Source of the DNA: Halieaceae bacterium
GTDB taxonomy: Bacteria; Pseudomonadota; Gammaproteobacteria; Pseudomonadales; Halieaceae
Reading direction: 5' to 3'
Assembly: GCA_003523185.1 (NCBI GenBank)
Contig: DPGN01000083.1
Span: 1 to 5,776, forward strand
DNA: 5,776 bases
Shown: positions 1 through 5,776 of the stretch, one piece after another
Numbering within the stretch: position 1 is the first letter of the stretch
Layout of the letters: each line of letters opens with the position of its first letter
Notes under the pieces: generated by a model
Database searches by the model: none
Told to the model about the DNA's origin: nothing
What the model saw: only the letters and a program-made list of their open reading frames with translations
Made by a program: the position numbers and the translations under genes

Positions 1-921
1 GATGAGAGGGATGCCTCGTTCCTGCATCTGCTGCTTATGATGTCGGTCATTACCACCGTAGAGCCCGCCCACATGGAGCGCTACGAGGGCGATGTAGGGT
101 CTTATCACCGGGAGTTTATTGAGTTCCTACACAACCTACCTTTCTATGGTGTGGCGCTGGTGTGTCTGGACGATCCGGGTGTTCGCGAACTGTTACCAAA
201 CATTACCCGCCAGGTCGTGACGTATGGTTTTGCGGACGATGCTGACTTTCGACTGGAAGCACTGACATTCTCGGGTACTGAGAGTCATTTCACCCTAAAT
301 CGAAAGGCACTGGGTGATTCATTAAGTATTCGCCTACCGATGCCGGGTGTACATAACGCGTTGAACGCGGCGGCCGCCGTTGCGGTCTGCTCAGAGCTGG
401 GCGTCAGCATTGATGCGATCGTACGCGGTCTGGCGGGGTTTGAGGGCGTTGGCCGGCGCTTCTCTGTTCTTGGTGACATTACCTGGCAGGGAGGCAAGGC
501 CTTGCTGGTGGATGACTACGGTCATCACCCAACAGAGCTCAAGGCCACTATTAATGCGGCCCGTGAGGCGTATCCCGATAAACGCTTGGTCATGGTGTTT
601 CAACCTCATCGGTATAGCCGCACCCGTGACTGCTACGACGACTTTGTCGAGGTGTTATCAACCTTGGATGGACTCGTACTTCTTGAGGTGTACTCCGCCG
701 GCGAGGACGACATTCCGGGCGCGGATAGTCGTTCGCTGGCACGAAGCATTCGCCAGGCAGGATGGATTGATCCGGTGTTGCTGAGTGATAACGGTCAATT
801 ACCGGCGCGGTTGGCTAAGTTCCTGGAAGATGGCGATGTGCTCATCATGCAGGGCGCAGGAAACATCGGTAGGTTGTCGAAGCTTCTGTCAGACGCAGAG
901 TCGCTGGAGGTGATGTCATGA
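1..921 (+). CDS. murC: UDP-N-acetylmuramate--L-alanine ligase MurC, 3' part
   Basis: This cytoplasmic, ATP-dependent Mur ligase joins L-alanine to UDP-MurNAc, the first amino acid step of peptidoglycan precursor synthesis. The reading frame is open from base 1, so the gene enters from outside the window. The first visible residues (DERDASFLHL) match E. coli MurC from about residue 176. About 175 N-terminal residues are therefore missing, including the UDP-binding domain and P-loop, and 306 residues remain. Visible family motifs, numbered from base 1, are: FLHNLPFYG in the central domain; GVHNALNAAAA (H118, N119, N122); DDYGHHPTE (171-179), typical of MurC; FQPHRYSRTRD (200-210); PGADSRSL (239-246); and QGAGNIG (284-290) in the C-terminal domain. 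The ATG at 37 is internal, not the start. One oddity is that the usual TNIEADHM core motif reads TTVEPAHM (codons 18-25). The stop overlaps the ddl start by four bases (ATGA). The identification is secure. Confidence 0.97.
   Translation, partial: DERDASFLHLLLMMSVITTVEPAHMERYEGDVGSYHREFIEFLHNLPFYGVALVCLDDPGVRELLPNITRQVVTYGFADDADFRLEALTFSGTESHFTLNRKALGDSLSIRLPMPGVHNALNAAAAVAVCSELGVSIDAIVRGLAGFEGVGRRFSVLGDITWQGGKALLVDDYGHHPTELKATINAAREAYPDKRLVMVFQPHRYSRTRDCYDDFVEVLSTLDGLVLLEVYSAGEDDIPGADSRSLARSIRQAGWIDPVLLSDNGQLPARLAKFLEDGDVLIMQGAGNIGRLSKLLSDAESLEVMS
906..914 (+). promoter_or_regulatory. Ribosome binding site of ddl
   Basis: GGAGGTGAT is fully complementary to the common 3' end of 16S rRNA. It lies within the last codons of murC, with seven bases between GGAGG and the ATG at 918. 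It decides the ddl start against the in-frame ATG at 939. Confidence 0.85.
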
Positions 922-1841
922 ACACTGACCTCCAAAACATGAACGTGACGGTCTTGATGGGCGGCGATTCTGCTGAGCGTGAGATTTCGATAAAGAGCGG
1001 TACTGCGGTGGCCGATGCGCTGGAACTAGCGGGCGCTCGTGTTACCCGTCTCGATACGGCTACAACAGGCTGGCACCGGGACCTTCCTATAGAAACTTTC
1101 GTCTTCAATCTGTTACATGGCGTGGGCGGTGAAGATGGTCAGATTCAGGGGCTGTTCGAGTCCCTAGAGGTTCAGTATTCAGGATCAGGAGTGCTGGGCA
1201 GTGCGCTGTGCATGGACAAAGCCAAAACCAAGCTCGTCTGGCAGAGTCTCGGGCTACCCACGCCAGACTTCGAGATCATTGATGCCAGTAGTGACCTCGC
1301 TGTAGTCATAGATCGACTGGGCCCTGTGTTTGTGAAGCCGGTCTCAGAGGGATCATCGGTGGGCATGTCGAAGGCTCACGATGTGAGCTCGCTGGAGTGC
1401 GCTTTGGCTAAAGCGTCTGAGTCGGGTGTCGCGGTAATGGCAGAGTCGCTGGTTCAGGGCGACGAATTCACGGTGGCCATTTTGCGCGGTCAGCCACTGC
1501 CGCCCATAAAGATCATCCCCGCCGCGGACTTCTATGACTTCGACGCGAAATATGTGTCGGGCACTACGCAATTCGAGTGTCCGGCGCCGCTCAGTGAAGG
1601 GGAGACGTTGGCGCTTCAGGCCTTGGCTCTGGAAGCATTCGAGGCCTCGGGTGCTGAGGTATGGGGTCGTGTAGATCTCATGCGCGGTGCATCGGGGTGG
1701 CAGTTACTCGAGGTGAATACTGTCCCGGGTATGACCGAGCATAGCTTGGTACCGAAGGCTGCTGCGGCTGCAGGCATGTCATTTACCGATTTGCTTAAAG
1801 AGATCTACCTTGGCTCGATGGAGGTGCGTTATGGCGCGTGA
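918..1841 (+). CDS. ddlB: D-alanine--D-alanine ligase (DdlB type)
   Basis: This cytoplasmic ATP-grasp ligase joins two D-alanines using ATP; the dipeptide is later added to UDP-MurNAc-tripeptide by MurF. The 307 residues compare with 306 in E. coli DdlB. The N-terminal domain carries LMGGDSAEREIS (13-24), where E20 matches E. coli E15, followed by LHGVGGEDG (66-74) and SGSGVLGSALCMDK (88-101). The ATP-grasp part has K140, the flexible loop EGSSVGMSK (144-152, with S146 as the catalytic-loop serine), DAKY (209-212), GRVDLM (250-255, R251 and D253), and LEVNTVPGMTEHSLVP (264-279), in which E265 and N267 are metal ligands. All expected catalytic residues are present. The ATG at 918 is chosen because GGAGGTGAT at 906-914 precedes it closely; the next in-frame ATG (939) has no such site. 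The gene overlaps murC by 4 bases and ftsQ by 11 bases, which suggests coupled translation. The position after murC points to ddlB rather than ddlA. Confidence 0.97.
   Translation: MNTDLQNMNVTVLMGGDSAEREISIKSGTAVADALELAGARVTRLDTATTGWHRDLPIETFVFNLLHGVGGEDGQIQGLFESLEVQYSGSGVLGSALCMDKAKTKLVWQSLGLPTPDFEIIDASSDLAVVIDRLGPVFVKPVSEGSSVGMSKAHDVSSLECALAKASESGVAVMAESLVQGDEFTVAILRGQPLPPIKIIPAADFYDFDAKYVSGTTQFECPAPLSEGETLALQALALEAFEASGAEVWGRVDLMRGASGWQLLEVNTVPGMTEHSLVPKAAAAAGMSFTDLLKEIYLGSMEVRYGA
1820..1824 (+). promoter_or_regulatory. Ribosome binding site of ftsQ
   Basis: GGAGG lies inside the end of ddl, six bases before the ATG at 1831. It supports that start over the TTG at 1810, which lies upstream of the site and so cannot use it. 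Confidence 0.8.
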
Positions 1842-2613
1842 TGTCTCACGAGGTCAGAAAGCAATCGTCGCCAGTCGTTGGCATCGTTTTGTTCGCAGCG
1901 TGAAGCGCGTTGTGACTGCGGTTTCACTGATCACCATGGCGGGGCTCTTGGGTTTTGCTACTAAGCTTGCGACCGACATGCCGGTTGAGGCGATTGCGAT
2001 TACGGGCGAGATGCGCCATGTCGATCGACGTGATCTCGAGAGCGTGATCGCCCCCCAGGTGGAGAACGGATTCCTACTCACTGACCTCACGTCCATTCGC
2101 GAAGAAATCGAATCATTGCCCTGGGTGTATGACGCCAATGTGCGCAGAGAGTGGCCAGGGACGATCAGAGTCCACGTGACAGAACAGCAGCCAATTGCTC
2201 GTTGGGGCGACGCCGCGTACATCAATCAGCACGGCTTCATTTTCGACGGTGAATTGATGACACGATACGCAGAGCTACCCATGCTCTGGAGCGATCAGAA
2301 CAAGCCACCGGTACTGATCGAGCATTTCAAATTATTCCAAATGCTTCTGATGCCGCACGGCCTGGCAGTGGCCGCACTGAATGAGGACCGTCTGGGTCAG
2401 GTGAGTGCTGAACTGACCGACGGCACCGCGGTGCAATTTGGCGATAAGGATTTCGCACAGCGCGTGCGTCGTTTCGTTGCCTTACTCGAAAGTGAGGATT
2501 TCGCGAATTCGATTGCACGGATTGATTTTCGTTATGAGCGCGGCGCAGCGGTTCTGCGTCGGGAGCAGAGTTTTGCAGTGACCACAGTGGCGCGGGAGCA
2601 GGGAGGTCGGTAA
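1831..2613 (+). CDS. ftsQ: Cell division protein FtsQ
   Basis: FtsQ is a bitopic inner-membrane divisome protein that recruits FtsB and FtsL and links the cytoplasmic ring to septal wall synthesis. The protein has 260 residues (276 in E. coli). It has a basic cytoplasmic tail (residues 1-26, many R and K), one membrane segment at about 27-44, and a periplasmic POTRA domain at about 51-118. The POTRA domain shows the family pattern LPWVYDANVRREWPGTIRV (96-114), followed by EQQPIARWG (118-126) and YINQHGFIF (130-138). The FtsQ/DivIB beta domain follows and ends in IDFRYERGAAV (231-241), which resembles the E. coli RYDSGAAV region that contacts FtsB. I chose the ATG at 1831 because GGAGG lies six bases upstream. 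A longer version from TTG at 1810 would add seven residues (start MARWRCV) but has only a weak binding site. The gene overlaps ddl by 11 bases and ftsA by one. FtsQ sequences diverge strongly, so the order of genes adds much to the call. Confidence 0.95.
   Translation: MARDVSRGQKAIVASRWHRFVRSVKRVVTAVSLITMAGLLGFATKLATDMPVEAIAITGEMRHVDRRDLESVIAPQVENGFLLTDLTSIREEIESLPWVYDANVRREWPGTIRVHVTEQQPIARWGDAAYINQHGFIFDGELMTRYAELPMLWSDQNKPPVLIEHFKLFQMLLMPHGLAVAALNEDRLGQVSAELTDGTAVQFGDKDFAQRVRRFVALLESEDFANSIARIDFRYERGAAVLRREQSFAVTTVAREQGGR
2602..2606 (+). promoter_or_regulatory. Ribosome binding site of ftsA
   Basis: GGAGG lies inside the last codons of ftsQ, six bases before the ATG at 2613. The stop and start share one base (TAATG), so ribosomes ending ftsQ are well placed to restart on ftsA. 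Confidence 0.8.
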
Positions 2614-3848
2614 TGGCAGCAAGTGAAGAAAAGCGAATGATCGTCGGACTGGATATAGGTACGTCCAAGGTTGTTGCTGTGGTTGGTGAAATCGATACCG
2701 ATGGCACTATCGATATTGTTGGTATCGGATCGCACCCTTCGAAAGGACTGAAGAAGGGTGTTGTCGTCAATATTGAATCAACGGTTAATGCCATTCAGCG
2801 AGCGGTGGAAGAAGCGGAGTTGATGGCGGGCTGTCAGATTCACTCCGTCTATGTTGGTATCGCGGGCAACCACATCCGATCGATGAATTCCCACGGCATT
2901 GTCGCTATCAAGGATCGCGAAGTTGAGCGGGCCGACATCGATCGCGTCATTGATGCGGCGCAGGCAGTGGCCATCCCCGCGGATCAGAAGATCCTGCACG
3001 TGCTTCCACAGGAATATGTAATTGATAACCAGGGTGGCATTAAAGAGCCACTGGGAATGTCAGGTGTTCGTCTGGAGGCAAAAGTGCATCTCGTGACTTG
3101 CGCAGAAACAGCGGCACAAAACATTGAGAAGTGCGTTCAGCGCTGCGGCTTAGAAGTGGATGCCATCGTTCTAGAGCAGTTGGCGTCGAGCTATTCTGTC
3201 ATCACCGATGATGAGCGCGACCTCGGGGTATGCATGGTCGATATTGGTGGCGGCACGTCCGATATCGCGATTTTTACCGAGGGCTCGATTCGTCACACCG
3301 GTGTGATCCCGATTGCGGGTGATCAGGTCACCAGTGACATCGCGATGGCGCTGCGAACGCCAACTCAGCACGCTGAGGAAATCAAAATCCGATACGCCTG
3401 CGCGCTTGCACAGCTAACAGGCCCGGACGAGACCATTAAGGTGCCCAGCGTGGGTGATCGGCCGCCGCGCGATCTGTCGCGTCAGTCATTAGCTGAAGTG
3501 GTCGAGCCACGGTACGACGAACTCTTTACCTTGATTCAGGGAGAAATCCGTCGCTCAGGCTTCGAGGAGCTGATACCTGCAGGCGTCGTATTGACGGGCG
3601 GCACTTCAAAGATGGAGGGCGTTGTGGAACTCGCTGAAGAGATTTTCCACATGCCCGTTCGTGTTGGCGCGCCTCAGTACACGCGGGGCATGCACGACAT
3701 TATTCGAAACCCGATTTATGCGACGGCCGTTGGGCTGTTGTTGTCGGGTGCAAAAGAACTTCATGAGGGTGCGCAGCTCGCTGCGGGCCGTCAGAAGGCC
3801 AGCAGCATGCTGGGTGGGTTGCGCAATTGGTTTGGTAGCAACTTTTGA
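2613..3848 (+). CDS. ftsA: Cell division protein FtsA
   Basis: FtsA is an actin-fold ATPase on the cytoplasmic face of the inner membrane that anchors FtsZ filaments and recruits later divisome proteins. The protein has 411 residues (420 in E. coli). Motifs in order are: GLDIGTSKV (12-20), the phosphate 1 loop; the FtsA-specific 1C (SHS2) domain at about 84-165, ending in SGVRLEAKVHLVTC; ASSYSV (191-196); VDIGGGTSDIA (209-219), the phosphate 2 loop; VPSVGDRPPRDLSRQ (277-291); VVLTGGTSKMEG (325-336), the adenosine motif; and RNPIYATAVGLL (365-376). The last 15 residues (397-411, with L, W and F spaced among R and N) fit the amphipathic membrane-targeting helix. The region before the adenosine motif is about nine residues shorter than in E. 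coli, as in Pseudomonas-like FtsA. The start overlaps the ftsQ stop (TAATG), and GGAGG at 2602-2606 serves it. FtsZ's C-terminal peptide, its binding partner, is encoded by the next gene. Confidence 0.98.
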   Translation: MAASEEKRMIVGLDIGTSKVVAVVGEIDTDGTIDIVGIGSHPSKGLKKGVVVNIESTVNAIQRAVEEAELMAGCQIHSVYVGIAGNHIRSMNSHGIVAIKDREVERADIDRVIDAAQAVAIPADQKILHVLPQEYVIDNQGGIKEPLGMSGVRLEAKVHLVTCAETAAQNIEKCVQRCGLEVDAIVLEQLASSYSVITDDERDLGVCMVDIGGGTSDIAIFTEGSIRHTGVIPIAGDQVTSDIAMALRTPTQHAEEIKIRYACALAQLTGPDETIKVPSVGDRPPRDLSRQSLAEVVEPRYDELFTLIQGEIRRSGFEELIPAGVVLTGGTSKMEGVVELAEEIFHMPVRVGAPQYTRGMHDIIRNPIYATAVGLLLSGAKELHEGAQLAAGRQKASSMLGGLRNWFGSNF

Positions 3849-3862
3849 TTTACAGGGGAAAG

Positions 3863-3874
3863 CCGGGAAACCGG
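3863..3874 (+). other. Small GAAA-loop hairpin in the ftsA-ftsZ gap
   Basis: CCGG-GAAA-CCGG forms a four-base-pair all-GC stem closed by a GNRA tetraloop. It lies 15 bases after the ftsA stop and ends 12 bases before the GGGGAG ribosome binding site of ftsZ, so it leaves that site free. There is no T run after it, so it is not an intrinsic terminator. Whether it folds or acts in the RNA (for example in mRNA processing or stability) is inference; such a short stem can arise by chance. Confidence 0.4.
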
Positions 3875-3886
3875 ACATTTTCAAAC

Positions 3887-3892
3887 GGGGAG
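3887..3892 (+). promoter_or_regulatory. Ribosome binding site of ftsZ
   Basis: GGGGAG lies seven bases before the ATG at 3900. Unlike the three sites upstream it is in a real intergenic gap, so ftsZ does not depend on ribosomes finishing ftsA. Confidence 0.75.
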
Positions 3893-3899
3893 AAAGACT

Positions 3900-5060
3900 A
3901 TGTTTGAACTAGTAGACAATGCGCCGCAAAACGCGGTTATCAAAGTGATCGGTGTTGGTGGCGGCGGTGGTAACGCAGTCCGTCACATGATCGAGCATGA
4001 CATCGAGGGTGTCGATTTTATCTGTGCGAATACTGATTCTCAGGCGCTAGCAGACATCGACTCTAAGACGGTACTGCAATTGGGTAACTCGATTACCAAG
4101 GGTCTCGGTGCAGGTGCAAATCCAGAGATTGGCCGGGCTGCCGCGTTGGAAGATCGTGACCGCATTGCCGAGGCTTTATACGGCGCGGATATGGTATTCG
4201 TTACCGCTGGTATGGGCGGTGGTACGGGAACCGGTGGTGCGCCGATCGTTGCTGAGGTCGCCCGCGATATGGGGATTCTTACCGTGGCGGTTGTGACCCG
4301 TCCCTTTAGCTTTGAGGGACGAAAGCGTCTTTCAATAGCCGAGGATGGCCTGAAGGAGTTGGAGCAGCATGTCGACTCACTCATCACGGTCCCCAACGAG
4401 AAATTACTCGAGGTCATGGGTAGTAGCACAAGCTTGCTCGATGCGTTCAAGGAGGCGAATGACGTGCTGTTTGGCGCCGTGCAAGGCATTGCAGACCTCA
4501 TTATCCGTCCGGGCATGATCAACGTTGACTTCGCGGACGTGAAAACAGTCATGTCGGAAATGGGCTCAGCTATGATGGGTACAGGTACGGCAACTGGCGA
4601 AGGTCGAGCACGCGAGGCGGCAGAACGCGCTATCAACAGCCCGCTATTGGACGACATCGATCTGAGCGGTGCTAAAGGCCTGCTGGTAAACATCACTGCA
4701 GGGCTCGACTTGTCACTGGGTGAGTTCTCAGAGGTGGGTGAGGCGATTGAAGAGATTGCTTGTGATGACGCCACCGTTGTGATCGGTACTGTCATTGATC
4801 CGACCATGACCGATGAGCTCAAGGTGACCGTCGTGGCCACAGGTTTGGGAGTTGAACAGAGCCGTCCTGTCCTGAAAAAGGTAGAGGCTGTCGCGCCCAT
4901 GCGTGCAGCAGCATCGACGACACCCGTGTATGAAGGGTATGATCTGCCCCCCGCCAAGCGTCAACGCGTGGCTGCGGGTGGACAAGCGGTTGCGGTAGAG
5001 GAAAGTAGCGAAGAGGGATATTTCGATATTCCCGCGTTTTTGCGTCGTCAAGCTGACTAA
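3900..5060 (+). CDS. ftsZ: Cell division GTPase FtsZ
   Basis: This tubulin homologue polymerises with GTP into the Z ring at mid-cell. The protein has 386 residues (383 in E. coli). The N-terminal GTPase domain has GVGGGGGN (18-25), NTDSQAL (44-50), the tubulin signature GGGTGTG (106-112) and RPFSFEGRKR (134-143). The T7 synergy loop NVDFADVK (208-215, D210 and D213) completes GTP hydrolysis on the neighbouring subunit. The activation domain runs to about residue 317. A linker of about 55 residues follows (318-372), rich in A, V and E, with a basic KRQR patch at 353-356. The protein ends in FDIPAFLRRQAD (375-386), the conserved peptide bound by FtsA, ZipA, MinC and SlmA in relatives. All key residues are intact. 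The start is supported by GGGGAG at 3887-3892, seven bases upstream, and by the usual MFE N-terminus. It is separated from ftsA by 51 bases and from lpxC by 72, unlike the overlapping genes upstream. Confidence 0.99.
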   Translation: MFELVDNAPQNAVIKVIGVGGGGGNAVRHMIEHDIEGVDFICANTDSQALADIDSKTVLQLGNSITKGLGAGANPEIGRAAALEDRDRIAEALYGADMVFVTAGMGGGTGTGGAPIVAEVARDMGILTVAVVTRPFSFEGRKRLSIAEDGLKELEQHVDSLITVPNEKLLEVMGSSTSLLDAFKEANDVLFGAVQGIADLIIRPGMINVDFADVKTVMSEMGSAMMGTGTATGEGRAREAAERAINSPLLDDIDLSGAKGLLVNITAGLDLSLGEFSEVGEAIEEIACDDATVVIGTVIDPTMTDELKVTVVATGLGVEQSRPVLKKVEAVAPMRAAASTTPVYEGYDLPPAKRQRVAAGGQAVAVEESSEEGYFDIPAFLRRQAD

Positions 5061-5078
5061 GCGTGCGTTGCAAGACGG

Positions 5079-5117
5079 CCGGAAGAGAGGATTTTGCTCT
5101 CCGGGCGACTGCCCTCT
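5079..5117 (+). other. Inverted repeats in the ftsZ-lpxC gap
   Basis: Two adjacent stems can be drawn: GAGAG (5085-5089) with CTCTC (5097-5101) around a seven-base loop, and GGGC (5103-5106) with GCCC (5111-5114) around GACT. Competing pairings also exist: CCGG at 5079-5082 with CCGG at 5101-5104, and AGAGG at 5086-5090 with CCTCT at 5113-5117. The structure ends just before the AAAGG site of lpxC. It is followed by an A run rather than a T run, so it is not a standard terminator in the plus direction. A role in setting lpxC expression apart from ftsZ is inference only. Confidence 0.35.
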
Positions 5118-5120
5118 GAA

Positions 5121-5131
5121 AAAGGCAAAGG
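5121..5131 (+). promoter_or_regulatory. Ribosome binding site region of lpxC
   Basis: AAAGG occurs twice (5121-5125 and 5127-5131). The first copy is seven bases from the ATG at 5133 and is the likely site; the second is too close to be used. The match to the 16S rRNA end is weaker than for the other genes here. Confidence 0.55.
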
Positions 5132-5132
5132 A

Positions 5133-5776
5133 ATGATACGACAACGAACATTACGAAACTCGATCAAGGCGACTGGTGTCGGCTTGCATACAGGCGAGAA
5201 GGTGTTGCTGACACTTTCACCGGCGCCCGTGGATACGGGCATCGTATTTCGTCGCACTGACCTGAACCCCGCAGCCGAGATCCCCGCTCGAGCTGACTTG
5301 GTTGGTGAGACGACGTTGTCGACCTGCCTCATTCATGGAGACGCTCGCGTCTCCACGATCGAACACCTACTGTCTGCCATGGCAGGGTTGGGTGTTGATA
5401 ATGCGTACGTGGATGTGACCGCCCCTGAAATCCCCATCATGGACGGTAGTGCAGCGCCTTTTGTATTCCTGCTTCAGAGTGCTGGTATTGTTGAGCAACA
5501 CGCGGCTAAAAAGTTCATTCGCGTAAAGCGAGAAGTCACGGTCACTGACGGTGACAAGACGGCGACCTTTCTTCCCATGGAAGGTTTTAAGATATCGTTT
5601 GGTATTGATTTTGATCATCCTGTTTTTAAGCACCGTGCAGCCACTGCGGAAATCGACTTTTCCACAACGTCTTTCGTGCGTGAAGTTAGTCGTGCACGTA
5701 CCTTTGGTTTTGTGGAGGAGATTGAATATCTGCGATCCAAAGGGCTTGCCCGTGGTGGCAGCATGGATAATGCGAT
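5133..5776 (+). CDS. lpxC: UDP-3-O-acyl-N-acetylglucosamine deacetylase LpxC, 5' part
   Basis: LpxC is the zinc-dependent cytoplasmic deacetylase that performs the committed step of lipid A synthesis, removing acetate from UDP-3-O-acyl-GlcNAc. The frame runs off the right edge after 214 codons (E. coli has 305), so the C-terminal third is missing. The N-terminus MIRQRTLRNSIKATGVGLHTG matches the family almost directly. Domain I includes RRTDLNP (40-46) and STIEHL (74-79), where H78 is the first zinc ligand and E77 the likely general base. It is followed by APEIPIMDGSAAPFV (97-111). Domain II begins near KKFIRVK (126-132) and carries SRARTFGF (186-193), with T190 at the catalytic position of E. 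coli T191, and GLARGGSMDNA (204-214). The remaining zinc ligands (H and D of the later helix) lie outside the window. The ATG at 5133 has AAAGG at 5121-5125 seven bases upstream. In E. coli LpxC is controlled by FtsH proteolysis through its C-terminal tail, which cannot be examined here. Confidence 0.98.
   Translation, partial: MIRQRTLRNSIKATGVGLHTGEKVLLTLSPAPVDTGIVFRRTDLNPAAEIPARADLVGETTLSTCLIHGDARVSTIEHLLSAMAGLGVDNAYVDVTAPEIPIMDGSAAPFVFLLQSAGIVEQHAAKKFIRVKREVTVTDGDKTATFLPMEGFKISFGIDFDHPVFKHRAATAEIDFSTTSFVREVSRARTFGFVEEIEYLRSKGLARGGSMDNA

Noticed and set aside
37..39. ATG at 37 as the murC start
   Set aside because: The frame is open upstream to base 1, and those codons (DERDASFLHL) match the MurC family, so the gene begins outside the window.
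1810..1830. Longer FtsQ starting at TTG 1810
   Set aside because: The GGAGG site at 1820-1824 fits the ATG at 1831 and lies downstream of the TTG. The added residues MARWRCV show no family resemblance that I can recognise.
3622..3912. Plus-strand open frame (96 codons) spanning the ftsA end and the ftsZ start
   Set aside because: It is out of frame with both genes, lacks a good ribosome binding site and has an R- and C-rich composition typical of a shifted frame. I treat it as a shadow.
4040..4957. Long minus-strand open frame (305 codons) lying inside ftsZ
   Set aside because: It is exactly antisense to a strongly conserved gene with every FtsZ motif intact. The translation is rich in S, A, P and T with no recognisable domain, as expected for the complement of a biased coding sequence, and I saw no sign of a promoter or binding site for it.
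5068..5096. Possible sigma-70 promoter for lpxC (TTGCAA, 17 bases, ATTTTG)
   Set aside because: The -35 is fair, but the would-be -10 matches TATAAT at only one position. It is not supportable from sequence alone.
5085..5120. Intrinsic terminator after ftsZ
   Set aside because: Short stems are present, but they are followed by GAAAAAGG rather than a T run, and lpxC follows at once on the same strand.

Overview
The window is a 5.8 kb piece of the division and cell wall (dcw) gene cluster of a Gram-negative bacterium, almost certainly a gammaproteobacterium. All genes are on the plus strand: murC (3' part) - ddl (ddlB type) - ftsQ - ftsA - ftsZ - lpxC (5' part). Three things support this placement. 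The order is the one known from Escherichia and Pseudomonas, with ddlB directly after murC and no murB between them. lpxC sits next to ftsZ. The proteins also align by eye along most of their length with remembered E. coli sequences. Several FtsA stretches, such as RNPIYATAVGLL near the C-terminus, and the shorter loop before the adenosine motif look more like Pseudomonas and related marine gammaproteobacteria than like enterics. That finer placement is inference.

Layout: murC enters from the left edge and ends at 921. ddl (918-1841), ftsQ (1831-2613) and ftsA (2613-3848) follow with overlaps of 4, 11 and 1 bases. Each of these three starts has a GGAGGT ribosome binding site inside the last codons of the gene before it. 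After ftsA the packing loosens: a 51-base gap with a small GAAA-loop hairpin precedes ftsZ (3900-5060), and a 72-base gap with two possible small hairpins precedes lpxC (5133 to the right edge). There is no stretch of 300 bases without a gene. I see no RNA gene, mobile element, CRISPR array, intrinsic terminator or convincing promoter.

How the genes work together: MurC adds L-alanine to UDP-MurNAc, and Ddl makes the D-Ala-D-Ala dipeptide that ends the peptidoglycan stem peptide. FtsZ forms the cytokinetic ring, FtsA ties it to the membrane, and FtsQ links the ring to the late divisome (FtsB/FtsL) and to septal wall synthesis. LpxC commits precursors to lipid A, so the outer membrane is served from the same locus. 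The lpxC gene itself indicates an LPS-producing envelope.

This is an ordinary, highly conserved housekeeping region, and I did not find a new system in it. The points most worth a second look are an altered Mur-ligase core motif at the left end of MurC, the repeated GGAGGT junction design, and the two structured spacers around ftsZ.
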